DNA of 64,000 nucleotides from Leifsonia poae (GTDB lineage: Bacteria; Actinomycetota; Actinomycetes; Actinomycetales; Microbacteriaceae), in NCBI RefSeq assembly GCF_027921845.1, contig NZ_BSEN01000006.1, positions 436,442 to 500,441 on the forward strand, written 5' to 3'. This document shows, in pieces, positions 33,300-42,035 of the stretch. Under the pieces are notes generated by a model. It worked only from the letters and a program-made list of their open reading frames with translations, was not told the DNA's origin and searched no databases. The translations under genes and the position numbers were made by a program. Position 1 is the stretch's first letter. Each line of letters opens with the position of its first letter.

Positions 33300-35414
33300 A
33301 TGACTCAGAACCCTCAGTTCCCCGGCGTGCTCTTCGGAGCCGCCTACTACGCCGAGTACCAGGAGGAGGGAACGCTCGATCGTGACCTCGACCTGATGGT
33401 GGAGGCGGGCTTCACCGTCATCCGGGTCGGCGAGTCGGTGTGGTCCACCTGGGAGCCGCGCAACGGTGAGTTCGACCTGGACTGGCTGCAGCCGGTGCTG
33501 GACGGAGCGCACGCACGGGGGATCGCGGTCGTCCTCGGCACACCCACCTACGCCATCCCGCCGTGGCTTCAGACCCTCCACCCCGAGATCGCGGCGATCG
33601 GCGCCGACGGCCGGGCCATCGGCTGGGGCGCGCGCCAGGAGATGGACCAGTCGGTGCCGGTCTACCGGTGGTACGCCGAGCGGGTCATCCGAAAGATGAT
33701 CCCACGCTACGCCGACCACCCCGCCGTGATCGGCTACCAGGTCGACAACGAGCCCGGCAACAACCTGCCGCACAACGAGTCGACCTTCCAGGCGTTCGTC
33801 GCCTGGCTCCGCGCGCGCTACGGCACCGTCGAGCGACTCAACGAGGAGTGGGGCCTCGTCTACTGGTCGCACCGGATCTCCGAGTGGTCGGAGCTCTGGC
33901 GCCCCGCCGGCAACATGATGCCCCAGTACCAGCTCGAGTGGCGCCGCTTCCAGGGCGAGCAGGCCACCGACCTGATCGCCTGGCAGGCGGAGATCGTGCG
34001 CGAGTACGCCCGCGACGACCAGTTCGTCACCACCTGCATCTCGTACTCGCGTGCGCAGATCTCCGATGACGAGCTGGCCGCATCGCTCGACATCACGGCG
34101 GGCAACCCGTACTACCTGATGCAGGACGGCCTCTCCGCCGACGTCGACCTGCCGCGCCGGGCCGAATGGTGGCACACCGGGCCGTGGGCGCTGTTCCAGT
34201 GGGGCGACCGGGCCTTCTCGTCGGCGCAGGAGCGCTTCCTCGTCACCGAGACCAACGCGCAGTCGATCGGCGGCCCGTGGCAGAACCAGCCGCCGTATCC
34301 GGGTCAGATCAAGCAGGCGGCCTTCGCGCTGGTCAGCCGCGGCGCCCGGATGATCGAGTACTGGCACTGGCACACGCTGCACTTCGGCGTCGAGACGTAC
34401 TGGGGCGGCGTGCTACCGCACAGCCAGGTGCCCGGCCGCATCTACCGGGAGGTCGCGGAGCTCGGCGCGAGCCTGAAGCGCATCGGCGACGCGCTCGACG
34501 GCTTCGAGCCGGATGCCGACGTGCTCATGCTCTACTCCACCGACACGAAGTGGTCCTTCGAGTTCTACCCGCCGCTCGCGACCGAGGAGGGCGGCCCCGA
34601 CCATCGTTCGTACGCGCACATCGTGGATGCCTTCTACCGCGGCTTCAGCGAAGCCGGCGCGCAGGTGCGGGTTCAGCACACCCGGCAGTTCGTCGAACAG
34701 GATGCGGCCGACCTCGTCGCGCAGTATCCGGTGCTCGTCGCCGTCGCGGAGTACGTCGCCGACGACGCCGCGCTCGACGCGCTGCGTGCCTACGCCGAGG
34801 CCGGGGGCCACTTGGTGCTGGGCATCCGCACCGGCTACGGCGACGAACTGGCCCGGGCGCGGCGCGGTGTCGCCCCCGACCGGCTGCACGAGGCGGCCGG
34901 TGTCTGGTACGACGAGTACAGCAACCTGGCGGCCCCGCTCACGGTCACCGCGAGCAGCGGCGAGGCGGCATCCGGATTCGAGCTCGAGCCCGGCTCGCAG
35001 GCGACCGCGTGGGTCGACGTGCTGAACCTCGAGGGCGCCGAGACCGTTCTGGAGTACGAGCCGACCGAGCTCGGCGCGCGTGCCGCGATGACCACGACGC
35101 CGTTCGGCGCCGGGCGCGTGACCTACGTCGGCACGGTGCCCAACCAGCCGCTCGCCCGCAGCATCGCCCGCTGGCTGGTGCCGAGCACGGCATCCGAGCG
35201 CTGGCGCACCGAAACGCCCGTCACCGTCAGCACCGGCCGAGCCGGCGAGCGCACCGTAACGTTCGTGCACAACTGGTCGGGCACCGCGCACTCCGTCACC
35301 GTCCCCGCCGACAGCACCCTCGTCGAGACCGGCGAGCAGTTCGCCGCCGGGTCCCGTTTCACCCTCGAACCGCGCGACGTCGCCGTGTTCGAGGTCCCCG
35401 GTTCACAGGCGTGA
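33300..35414 (+). CDS. GH42 beta-galactosidase
   Basis: A 704-residue family 42 glycoside hydrolase, cytosolic (no signal peptide). The catalytic TIM barrel covers residues about 8-390: acid/base Glu151 is in YQVDNEPGNN and nucleophile Glu317 in FLVTETNAQSIGG. A trimerisation domain (about 400-610) starts PDADVLMLYSTDTKWSFEF and a C-terminal beta domain ends DVAVFEVPG. It hydrolyses terminal beta-galactosides. ATG 33300 follows AAAGG; the frame is open through the second operator, so the upstream start at 33246 is unlikely. First gene of the LacI-controlled operon. Confidence 0.88.
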   Translation: MTQNPQFPGVLFGAAYYAEYQEEGTLDRDLDLMVEAGFTVIRVGESVWSTWEPRNGEFDLDWLQPVLDGAHARGIAVVLGTPTYAIPPWLQTLHPEIAAIGADGRAIGWGARQEMDQSVPVYRWYAERVIRKMIPRYADHPAVIGYQVDNEPGNNLPHNESTFQAFVAWLRARYGTVERLNEEWGLVYWSHRISEWSELWRPAGNMMPQYQLEWRRFQGEQATDLIAWQAEIVREYARDDQFVTTCISYSRAQISDDELAASLDITAGNPYYLMQDGLSADVDLPRRAEWWHTGPWALFQWGDRAFSSAQERFLVTETNAQSIGGPWQNQPPYPGQIKQAAFALVSRGARMIEYWHWHTLHFGVETYWGGVLPHSQVPGRIYREVAELGASLKRIGDALDGFEPDADVLMLYSTDTKWSFEFYPPLATEEGGPDHRSYAHIVDAFYRGFSEAGAQVRVQHTRQFVEQDAADLVAQYPVLVAVAEYVADDAALDALRAYAEAGGHLVLGIRTGYGDELARARRGVAPDRLHEAAGVWYDEYSNLAAPLTVTASSGEAASGFELEPGSQATAWVDVLNLEGAETVLEYEPTELGARAAMTTTPFGAGRVTYVGTVPNQPLARSIARWLVPSTASERWRTETPVTVSTGRAGERTVTFVHNWSGTAHSVTVPADSTLVETGEQFAAGSRFTLEPRDVAVFEVPGSQA

Positions 35415-35442
35415 CCGGACCACCAAGAGAAAGAGAACGCTC

Positions 35443-36804
35443 ATGAGGAAGAAAGCACCGAGAACAGCAGTGGCGCTGGGCACCGGCCTCCTGGCTGTCG
35501 CCCTCGCGCTGACCGGCTGCACCGGCGGCGGTGGCGGGACGTCGGGAACGACGACCAAGCCCGTCTCGCAGTCCGAGATCGACAAGGCGATGAAGACGCC
35601 GACCACCCTCACCTTCTGGACGTGGGTCCCCGACATCAAGAACGAGGTCGCCCTTTTCGAGAAGAAGTACCCGGCCATCAAGGTCGACGTCGAGAACGTC
35701 GGTCAGGGAGCCCCGCACTACCAGAAGCTGCGCACCGCGCTGAAGGCGGGCAAGGGCGCTCCGGATGTGGCGCAGATGGAGTTCCAGTACATCTCCTCGT
35801 TCACCGTGACCGACAGCCTGCTCGACCTCGCGCCGTACGGCGCCTCGAGTCTCAGCAACGAGTACGTGCCGTGGGTCTGGAACCAGGTCAAGCAGAACGA
35901 CTCGATCTTCGCCATCCCGCAGGACTCGGGACCGATGGGAAACCTGTACCGCGAGGACATCCTCAGCAAAGCAGGAGTGACCAAGGCCCCGACGACCTGG
36001 GACGAGTACGCGACGGATGCCGCAGCGGTGAAGTCGAAGACCGGTGTGTTCATGTCGAACCTCGCATCGAGCCAGGCCGGCCAGATGCTCGGACTGCTGT
36101 GGCAGGCGGGCGTCAAGCCGTTCGGTTACGACGGCAGCAAGGGTGTGAAGGTCGACGTCAACAGCGCGGAGGCGAAGAAGGTGGCCACGTACTGGCAGGG
36201 CCTGATCCAGAAGGGGTATGTCTCGACCGACCCCGACTTCACCGACAGCTGGTACCAGGGTCTCGCCAACGGCAAGTACGCCGGATGGCTGACCGCGGCA
36301 TGGGCGCCCGTCTTCCTGCAGGGTACGGCCGCGAAGACCTCCGGTCTCTGGCGTGCCGCCGCACTGCCGCAGACGCCGGGAGCGAAGGAGGCATCCGGTA
36401 ACTGGGGTGGATCGTCCGACGCCGTGCTGAAGACGACGAAGAACCCGATCGCCGCCTACGAGCTGGCGAAGTTCATCAACAACGATCCCGAGTCGACGCT
36501 GATGCTGGCGAACAAGCAGTTCCTGTTCCCGACACTGAACGCGACCCTGAAGGATCCGGCGTTCGTCGACCAGGCTGCACCGTTCTACGGCGGCCAGAAG
36601 GTGAACGCGCTGTTCGCCGACATCTCCACCACCGTCGACACGAAGTTCGACTGGCTGCCCTACATGGACTACGCCTACTCGAGCTACACCGAGACGATGG
36701 GCAAGGCGCTCGCCGCGAAGGGCGATCTCTCGGCCGGGCTCGACGCCTGGCAGAAGGCCCTCGTCACCTACGGAACCCAGCAGGGCTTCTCCGTCAACAA
36801 GTAA
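35443..36804 (+). CDS. ABC sugar transporter substrate-binding lipoprotein
   Basis: A 453-residue extracellular solute-binding protein of the sugar type (family 1). Residues 1-24 are a lipoprotein signal ending ALALTGC, with Cys24 as the lipidation site, followed by a Gly/Thr linker. The mature protein shows TLTFWTWVPDIKNEVALFEKK and the sugar-ABC blocks KAPTTWDEY, GLANGKYAGWLTAAW and ASGNWGGSSDAVLK. It delivers oligosaccharide, presumably a galactoside, to the two permeases encoded next. A 16-bp stem-loop right after its stop probably raises its mRNA level over that of the permeases. Confidence 0.9.
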   Translation: MRKKAPRTAVALGTGLLAVALALTGCTGGGGGTSGTTTKPVSQSEIDKAMKTPTTLTFWTWVPDIKNEVALFEKKYPAIKVDVENVGQGAPHYQKLRTALKAGKGAPDVAQMEFQYISSFTVTDSLLDLAPYGASSLSNEYVPWVWNQVKQNDSIFAIPQDSGPMGNLYREDILSKAGVTKAPTTWDEYATDAAAVKSKTGVFMSNLASSQAGQMLGLLWQAGVKPFGYDGSKGVKVDVNSAEAKKVATYWQGLIQKGYVSTDPDFTDSWYQGLANGKYAGWLTAAWAPVFLQGTAAKTSGLWRAAALPQTPGAKEASGNWGGSSDAVLKTTKNPIAAYELAKFINNDPESTLMLANKQFLFPTLNATLKDPAFVDQAAPFYGGQKVNALFADISTTVDTKFDWLPYMDYAYSSYTETMGKALAAKGDLSAGLDAWQKALVTYGTQQGFSVNK

Positions 36805-36806
36805 GT

Positions 36807-36845
36807 CGTGCCGGGGCGGCGGGCCGACACCGCCGCCCCGGCACG
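36807..36845 (+). promoter_or_regulatory. 16-bp stem-loop between binding-protein and permease genes
   Basis: CGTGCCGGGGCGGCGG (36807-36822) pairs perfectly with the complement at 36830-36845, leaving a 7-base loop GCCGACA. It lies inside the operon, two bases after the binding-protein stop. Such stem-loops partly terminate transcription or protect the upstream mRNA, giving excess binding protein. Confidence 0.75.
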
Positions 36846-36871
36846 CACCTGGTCGAACAAAGGAGTTCATC

Positions 36872-37825
36872 ATGACCCAGTCCGTCGCACCATCGCCGGT
36901 GCGCGCGCGAGAGCGCATCCCGAAGGTGCGTCGCAAGCACAGCGCGAACCAGCGCCGGCTCAACATCGCGGCCTACCTCTTCGTCGCGCCGTTCATGATC
37001 GTGTTCATCGTGATGCTCCTGCTGCCGCTGTTCTACTCCGGCTACCTGAGCCTGTTCACGACCCAGCTCGTCGGCGGCTCGACCTTTGCGGGGTTCGCCA
37101 ACTACCTCCGGGCCTTCACCGATCCCGACTTCCTCGCCGGCGTCGGCCGCATGGCGCTGTTCCTGGTCATCCAGGTGCCGATCATGCTCGCCCTGTCGCT
37201 CTTCTTCGCCCTCGCGCTCGACAGCGGCCGGGTGCGCGGATCCGTGGCCCTGCGGTTGCTGATCTTCCTGCCGTTCGCCGTGCCCGGCGTCGTCGCCACG
37301 CTGATGTGGGGCTACCTGTACGGCAACGACTTCGGCCCGATCGCCCAGACGTTCCGGGCCGTCGGTCTGGGGGCTCCCGACCTGCTGAGCGCAGGGAACA
37401 TGCTGGGCTCGATGATGAACATCGTCACCTGGGCCTTCGTCGGCTACAACATGATCATCATGTACGCCGCGCTGCGGTCGATCCCGACCGAGCTCTTCGA
37501 GGCGGCGGAGATCGACGGCGCCAGTCAGTGGCGGGTGGCGTGGAGCATAAAGATCCCGGCCATCCGGCCGGCGATCGTGCTCACTGTGATCTTCTCGATC
37601 ATCGGCACCTTCCAGCTCTTCAACGAGCCGAGCCTGCTGCATGCGCTCGCGCCCAACGTCATCGACAACGGCTACACGCCGAACTACTACGCCTACAACC
37701 TCGCGTTCACGAACCAGGACGTCAACTACGCCGCGGCCATCGCCTTCCTCCTCGGACTGGTGATCGCGATCGTGTCGTACGTCGTCCAGCTCACGACGCA
37801 GCGAAAGGAAGCCCGAAATGACTGA
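36872..37825 (+). CDS. ABC sugar transporter permease, MalF/UgpA type
   Basis: A 317-residue inner-membrane permease with six helices after a 45-residue basic N-terminus. The EAA loop that contacts the ATPase is TELFEAAEIDGASQWRVAWSIKIPAI near residue 210 (shown here at under its full extent). AAAGGAG lies 7 bases before the ATG. It overlaps the next permease gene by 8 bp. No ATPase gene is in the operon, so the system must borrow a shared MsiK-type ATPase encoded elsewhere, as is usual in actinobacteria. Confidence 0.9.
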   Translation: MTQSVAPSPVRARERIPKVRRKHSANQRRLNIAAYLFVAPFMIVFIVMLLLPLFYSGYLSLFTTQLVGGSTFAGFANYLRAFTDPDFLAGVGRMALFLVIQVPIMLALSLFFALALDSGRVRGSVALRLLIFLPFAVPGVVATLMWGYLYGNDFGPIAQTFRAVGLGAPDLLSAGNMLGSMMNIVTWAFVGYNMIIMYAALRSIPTELFEAAEIDGASQWRVAWSIKIPAIRPAIVLTVIFSIIGTFQLFNEPSLLHALAPNVIDNGYTPNYYAYNLAFTNQDVNYAAAIAFLLGLVIAIVSYVVQLTTQRKEARND

Positions 37826-38762
37826 CACAGCGACGGGCGAACCGATCGCCCCACCGTCGGAGGCGCCGCCCCGGCGCAACACCAATCGCCGGGGTGAGGG
37901 CACGTCGTACAACAGAGAGAAGCAGCGCAGCACCCTGCTGACCGTGCTGCTCTGGATCTGCGCGCTCTACTTCGTGCTGCCGATCGTGTGGCTGTTCATC
38001 GCATCCACCAAGAACAACGGCGATCTGTTCAGCACCTTCGGGTTCGCGTTCGGGCACTCGTTCGACCTCTTCACGAACATCGCGGCGGTCTTCACGACCC
38101 AGAACGGCATCTACCTGCACTGGGCGATCAACACGCTGGTCTACGCGCTGGTGAGCGCCATCGGCGCGTCGCTTCTGGCGACCATGGCGGGCTACGCGTT
38201 CGCCAAGTACCGCTTCCCGGGTGCGATCGTCATGTTCAGCGTGGTGCTGGGGGCCATCATGATCCCGCTCACGGCGCTCGCCCTGCCGACCTACCTGATG
38301 TTCAGCCAGCTCGGCATCACGAACACTCCGGCGGCGGTCATCGTGCCGTCGCTCGTCAGCCCGTTCGGCGTGTTCCTGATGCGGGTCTATGCGGCCGACG
38401 CCATCCCGGACTCGATGATCGAAGCGGGCCGGGTGGATGGCGCGGGCGAGTTCCGCATCTTCTGGCAGGTGGGCCTGCGGCTCCTCGGGCCGGGGATCGT
38501 CACCGTGTTCCTGTTCGCGCTGGTCGGGACCTGGAACAACTACTTCCTTCCGCTGATCATGCTGAACAGCTCCGAGCTGTATCCGCTGACCGTCGGCCTC
38601 GCCCAGCAGCAGGCCACGAGCGCAGCCGGCGGCGGGTCGCAGGCGTTGTTCTCGGTGGTCATCACGGGATCGCTCGTCTCGATCATCCCGCTGGTCATCG
38701 CCTTCCTGTTCCTCCAGCGCTACTGGACGACGGGACTCGCGAGCGGAAGTGTGAAGGAATGA
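37818..38762 (+). CDS. ABC sugar transporter permease, MalG/UgpE type
   Basis: A 314-residue second permease subunit. A 45-residue polar N-terminus (APPRRNTNRRGEG) precedes six helices. The EAA loop is DSMIEAGRVDGAGEFRIFWQ near residue 200, and WNNYFLPLIMLNSSELYPLTVGLA near residue 240 is a typical MalG block. The start overlaps the first permease by 8 bp and the end overlaps the second GH42 gene as ATGA, so all are translated together. Partner of the permease at 36872 and the binding protein at 35443. Confidence 0.9.
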   Translation: MTDTATGEPIAPPSEAPPRRNTNRRGEGTSYNREKQRSTLLTVLLWICALYFVLPIVWLFIASTKNNGDLFSTFGFAFGHSFDLFTNIAAVFTTQNGIYLHWAINTLVYALVSAIGASLLATMAGYAFAKYRFPGAIVMFSVVLGAIMIPLTALALPTYLMFSQLGITNTPAAVIVPSLVSPFGVFLMRVYAADAIPDSMIEAGRVDGAGEFRIFWQVGLRLLGPGIVTVFLFALVGTWNNYFLPLIMLNSSELYPLTVGLAQQQATSAAGGGSQALFSVVITGSLVSIIPLVIAFLFLQRYWTTGLASGSVKE

Positions 38763-40756
38763 GCGACTTCTGGTACGGCGGGGACTACAACCCGGAGCAA
38801 TGGCCCGCCGAGGTCTGGCGTGACGACGTGACGCTGATGAACAGGGCGGGCGTCAACCTGGCCTCGGTCGGCATCTTCTCCTGGGCGCGCATCGAACCGC
38901 GGGACGGCGAGTTCGACTTCGCCTGGCTCGACGAGGTGCTCGACCTGCTGCACGCGGGAGGGGTGCGCGTCGACCTGGCCACGGCCACGGCGTCACCGCC
39001 CCCGTGGCTCGCGATCGCGCATCCGGAGATGCTGCCGGTCACCGAACAGGGCGTGACCCTCTCGTCGGGGAGCCGGCAGGCGTACTGCCCGAGCTCGCCG
39101 GTGTACCGGCGCTACGCGGCCCGGCTCGTGGAGGCGATCGTCGCGCGGTACGCCGACCATCCCGCGCTCGAGCTGTGGCATGTGAACAACGAATACGGAT
39201 GCCACGTCAGCCATTGCTACTGCGACGCGTCGGCCGCCGCGTTCCGCTCGTGGCTGGAACGCAAGTACGGCTCGATCGAGGCGCTCAACGACGCCTGGGG
39301 CACGGCCTTCTGGTCGCAGCACTACGCCGGCTTCGACGAGATCCTGCCGCCGCGGGCGGCGCCCACCTTCAAGAACCCCACGCAGCTGCTCGACTTCGAC
39401 CGCTTCAGCTCGGACGAACTGCTGGAGTGCTACCGCGCCGAAGCGGCGATCATCCGGCGCTCATCGACGGTGCCGATCACGACGAACTTCATGGGGTTCT
39501 TCAAGGCCGCCGACTATTGGAAGTGGGCGCAGGAGGTCGACATCGTGTCGGACGACTCCTATCCGGATCCGGCCGATCCGTACTCGTCGGCGTACGCCGC
39601 CATGCAGCGGGACCTGATGCGCTCGCTCGGCGGTGGCGCACCGTGGCTGCTGATGGAGCAGGCGCCGAGCGCGGTCAACTGGCGCGAGCGCAACGCGGCG
39701 AAGCTGCCGGGGCAGATGCGCGCCTGGTCGTATCAGAGCATCGGGCGCGGGGCCGACGGCATCCTCTTCTTCCAGTGGCGGCAGGCCGTGGCGGGCGCGG
39801 AGAAGTTCCACTCCGGCATGGTGCCGCACGGCGGAACAGACACGCGCGTCTTCCGCGAGGTCGAGCAGCTCGGGGCGGAGCTGCGCATGCTCTCGGGCGT
39901 CGAGGGTCTGTTGGGCGCTCCCGTGCCCGCGCAGGTCGCGATCGTCTTCGACTGGGACTCGTGGTGGGCGATCGAGCAGCCGGCGTCACCGGCGGCGGTG
40001 AGCTACATCGTGGATGTGTTCAGCTGGTACCGGGCGCTCGCCGCGGCCGGCGCGACGATCGACTTCGTGCGCCCCACCGACGACCTCGCCGGCTACCGCG
40101 TCGTGGTGGTGCCGTCGCTGTTCGTGGCGAGCGACGAGCAGCTGACGGCGCTGGACGCCTACGCCGCCGGCGGGGGCACGTTGGTCGTCGGGTACCTCAC
40201 GGCGGTGCTCGACGAGAATCTGCACGTGCGCACGGGCGGGTATCTCGGGCTGCTCCGCGAGACGCTCGGGGTGTGGATCGAGGAGTTCGCGCCGCCCGCC
40301 GCTCCGGATCTCGCGGCGCTCGGCAGCGGCACGCCTCCCGTGCTCACGGTGAGCGGCGACGCGATCGGCGGCGTCGCGGAGGCCACGCTGTGGGGCGAGT
40401 ACGTGCGCATCACCTCGGCCACGGTGGACGCGGTGTTCGAGGGCGGTGCGCTCGACGGGCATCCGGCCGTCACGCATCACGACCGCGGGGCGGGGACGGC
40501 CTGGTACGTCGCGACGCAGCTCGACGACGCTCCGCTCGGCACCCTGCTCGACGGCATCCTGACGGCGTCGGCCGTCGACCGCCTGCCGCGCGCGGCCGGA
40601 GTGGAGTTCGTCCGACGCGGCACGCATCTCGTGGCGATCAACCACTCGGATGCCGCAGTGACGCTCGAACTGCTCGGCACCGACATCCTCACCGGAGCCC
40701 CTGCCTCCGGCCTGTCGCTAGCGCCGCAGGCCGTGGCCCTCATCGCCGACGCCTGA
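38759..40756 (+). CDS. GH42 beta-galactosidase, second enzyme
   Basis: A 665-residue GH42 enzyme of the classical BgaB/GanA-like branch: FWYGGDYNPEQWPAEVW at the N-terminus, acid/base Glu145 in WHVNNEYGCH and nucleophile Glu300 in LLMEQAPSAVNW. The zinc-cluster region keeps Cys110, Cys153 and Cys155 (CYCD), but the position of the usual fourth Cys (158) is Ser. It is cytosolic. GAAGGA precedes the ATG that overlaps the permease stop. It differs clearly from the first GH42 in the operon, so the pair probably splits different galactosidic linkages. A dispersed hairpin follows its stop. Confidence 0.92.
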   Translation: MSDFWYGGDYNPEQWPAEVWRDDVTLMNRAGVNLASVGIFSWARIEPRDGEFDFAWLDEVLDLLHAGGVRVDLATATASPPPWLAIAHPEMLPVTEQGVTLSSGSRQAYCPSSPVYRRYAARLVEAIVARYADHPALELWHVNNEYGCHVSHCYCDASAAAFRSWLERKYGSIEALNDAWGTAFWSQHYAGFDEILPPRAAPTFKNPTQLLDFDRFSSDELLECYRAEAAIIRRSSTVPITTNFMGFFKAADYWKWAQEVDIVSDDSYPDPADPYSSAYAAMQRDLMRSLGGGAPWLLMEQAPSAVNWRERNAAKLPGQMRAWSYQSIGRGADGILFFQWRQAVAGAEKFHSGMVPHGGTDTRVFREVEQLGAELRMLSGVEGLLGAPVPAQVAIVFDWDSWWAIEQPASPAAVSYIVDVFSWYRALAAAGATIDFVRPTDDLAGYRVVVVPSLFVASDEQLTALDAYAAGGGTLVVGYLTAVLDENLHVRTGGYLGLLRETLGVWIEEFAPPAAPDLAALGSGTPPVLTVSGDAIGGVAEATLWGEYVRITSATVDAVFEGGALDGHPAVTHHDRGAGTAWYVATQLDDAPLGTLLDGILTASAVDRLPRAAGVEFVRRGTHLVAINHSDAAVTLELLGTDILTGAPASGLSLAPQAVALIADA

Positions 40757-40760
40757 TTGA

Positions 40761-40822
40761 CGTCGAGGGGCGGCGAACGCATCCAAAACCGCGGGTTTCG
40801 ATGCCTTCGCCACCCCTCAACG
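40761..40822. repeat. Dispersed intergenic hairpin element, copy 3
   Basis: CGTCGAGGGGCGGCGAA (40761-40777) pairs with TTCGCCACCCCTCAACG (40806-40822) with two G-T type mismatches. The loop differs from copies 1 and 2 and holds its own small stem, AAACC-GC-GGGTTT. It lies between the converging GH42 and SHOCT genes, where it could act as a bidirectional terminator. Confidence 0.85.
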
Positions 40823-40842
40823 AAGCGCGACCGAGGGGCGCC

Positions 40843-41235
40843 TCAGAACTTGTTGCCGAGCGCCTTGTTCTTGATCGCGTCGAACTCGCCCTGCGTGATC
40901 ACGCCCTGATCGAGCAGGTTCTTCGCCTTCTCGATCTCATGGGCCGGGTTCGCGAACGAGCTCGACTTGGCGCCGTCGTCATAGTCCTCCCTGACCTGCG
41001 CATAACGGGCGCCCTGTCGCTCGGCCATGCCACGGCCGCGGGCGATCAGGTACACCAGCGCGGTGAGGAACGGCACGAAGATCAGGAAGATGACCCAGAC
41101 CGCCTTCCACCAGCCGTTCAGCTTCTGGTCGCGGAACAGATCGGCCAGGATCGCGAACAGCGCGAAGAAGTACGCCGTATAGGCGAAGATCCAGAAGACG
41201 AACCAGATAACGCTCCAGAAGTTGTTCCAGTCCAT
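40843..41235 (-). CDS. PLDc_N / SHOCT domain membrane protein, paralogue 2
   Basis: A 130-residue paralogue of the genes at 7173 and 63343. Two helices (residues about 6-30 and 42-66) include FAILADLFRDQKLNGWWKAVW and FVPFLTALVYLIARGRGMAERQ, and the C-terminal SHOCT motif reads EIEKAKNLLDQGVITQGEFDAIKNKAL. The linker here is acidic (REDYDDGAKSS), unlike in the other two. GAGGGG lies 6 bases before the ATG at 41235. It is closer to paralogue 3 (NGWWKAVW, VPFLTALVYLIARG shared) than to paralogue 1. Function unknown. Confidence 0.8.
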   Translation of the reverse strand: MDWNNFWSVIWFVFWIFAYTAYFFALFAILADLFRDQKLNGWWKAVWVIFLIFVPFLTALVYLIARGRGMAERQGARYAQVREDYDDGAKSSSFANPAHEIEKAKNLLDQGVITQGEFDAIKNKALGNKF

Positions 41236-41312
41236 GGTGCATCCCCTCGTCGTCGGATGGCCACAGGCTATACCCGGAGGGGTATGCAAGGGCAAGGGTC
41301 ACGACGGGTGCG

Positions 41313-41951
41313 TCAGATCAGCACGGGATACGACGCCAGGATGACCGCTCCCGCGATGGCGATCACAATCGCGAGTCCGAGCAGGAACCAGTCGACCCAC
41401 GGGTAGCGGTTGCGGCTCGACATGGCGCTGAAGAACAGCACGAGCGCGAAGAGAACGGTGAGCAGCGAGTAGTTGTCGCCGCGCTGGTTGCTCTGCAGAG
41501 CGGCGTTGAATGTGGCATCGGCCTTCGTCGAGAGCTTGTCGGCCTCGGCCTGGCCCGCCGGCACATAGCTGGGTTCGGCGAACGGCGACGCCGTCGACTC
41601 GCCGCCCTTCTGCCACGCGTCGAACGCGACCTGGAAGGCCGGGGTGAAGCGGGCCTCGACGTACGACGCCAGCTTCTCGTCGCCGGTTGCGCGGGCATCC
41701 ACCCACTGCGCGTAGATCGTGAGATCGATCGAGCGCGCCTCCCTGGCGTCGTTGGAGGCGTTCAGGGACTGGATGCGGTCGGAGGAGGCCTGGCTGAACT
41801 CGATCGACATCTCACCGCTCCACTTCGAGGATTCGAAGCCGCACCAGGCGGTGAGGATGGCCGTCACCGAGAGCATGAACACCGCGACGATCTCGCGGAG
41901 CTCCGTCGGCCAGGTCCGTTCTTTACGGGGCGGGGTTTCCGATTCGGACAT
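41313..41951 (-). CDS. Conserved membrane protein, DUF4337-like layout
   Basis: A 212-residue membrane protein with one N-terminal helix (VAVFMLSVTAILTAWCGFES, residues about 23-42), a 105-residue soluble helical segment rich in Ala, Asp and Glu, and two C-terminal helices (SLLTVLFALVLFFSAM and WFLLGLAIVIAIAGAVIL). The ESSKWSGEMS motif after the first helix is characteristic of a family of uncharacterised bacterial membrane proteins. No enzymatic motif. It starts at the ATG at 41951 and is on the same strand as the SHOCT gene 77 bp downstream. Confidence 0.65.
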   Translation of the reverse strand: MSESETPPRKERTWPTELREIVAVFMLSVTAILTAWCGFESSKWSGEMSIEFSQASSDRIQSLNASNDAREARSIDLTIYAQWVDARATGDEKLASYVEARFTPAFQVAFDAWQKGGESTASPFAEPSYVPAGQAEADKLSTKADATFNAALQSNQRGDNYSLLTVLFALVLFFSAMSSRNRYPWVDWFLLGLAIVIAIAGAVILASYPVLI

Positions 41952-42035
41952 CGGCACCAGTGTGCGACAGCGCCCGGCGCCTCACGTCACCCGTCGAGGA
42001 TGATCATGAGGGCCGGGCGCGATGGAGACGACCTG

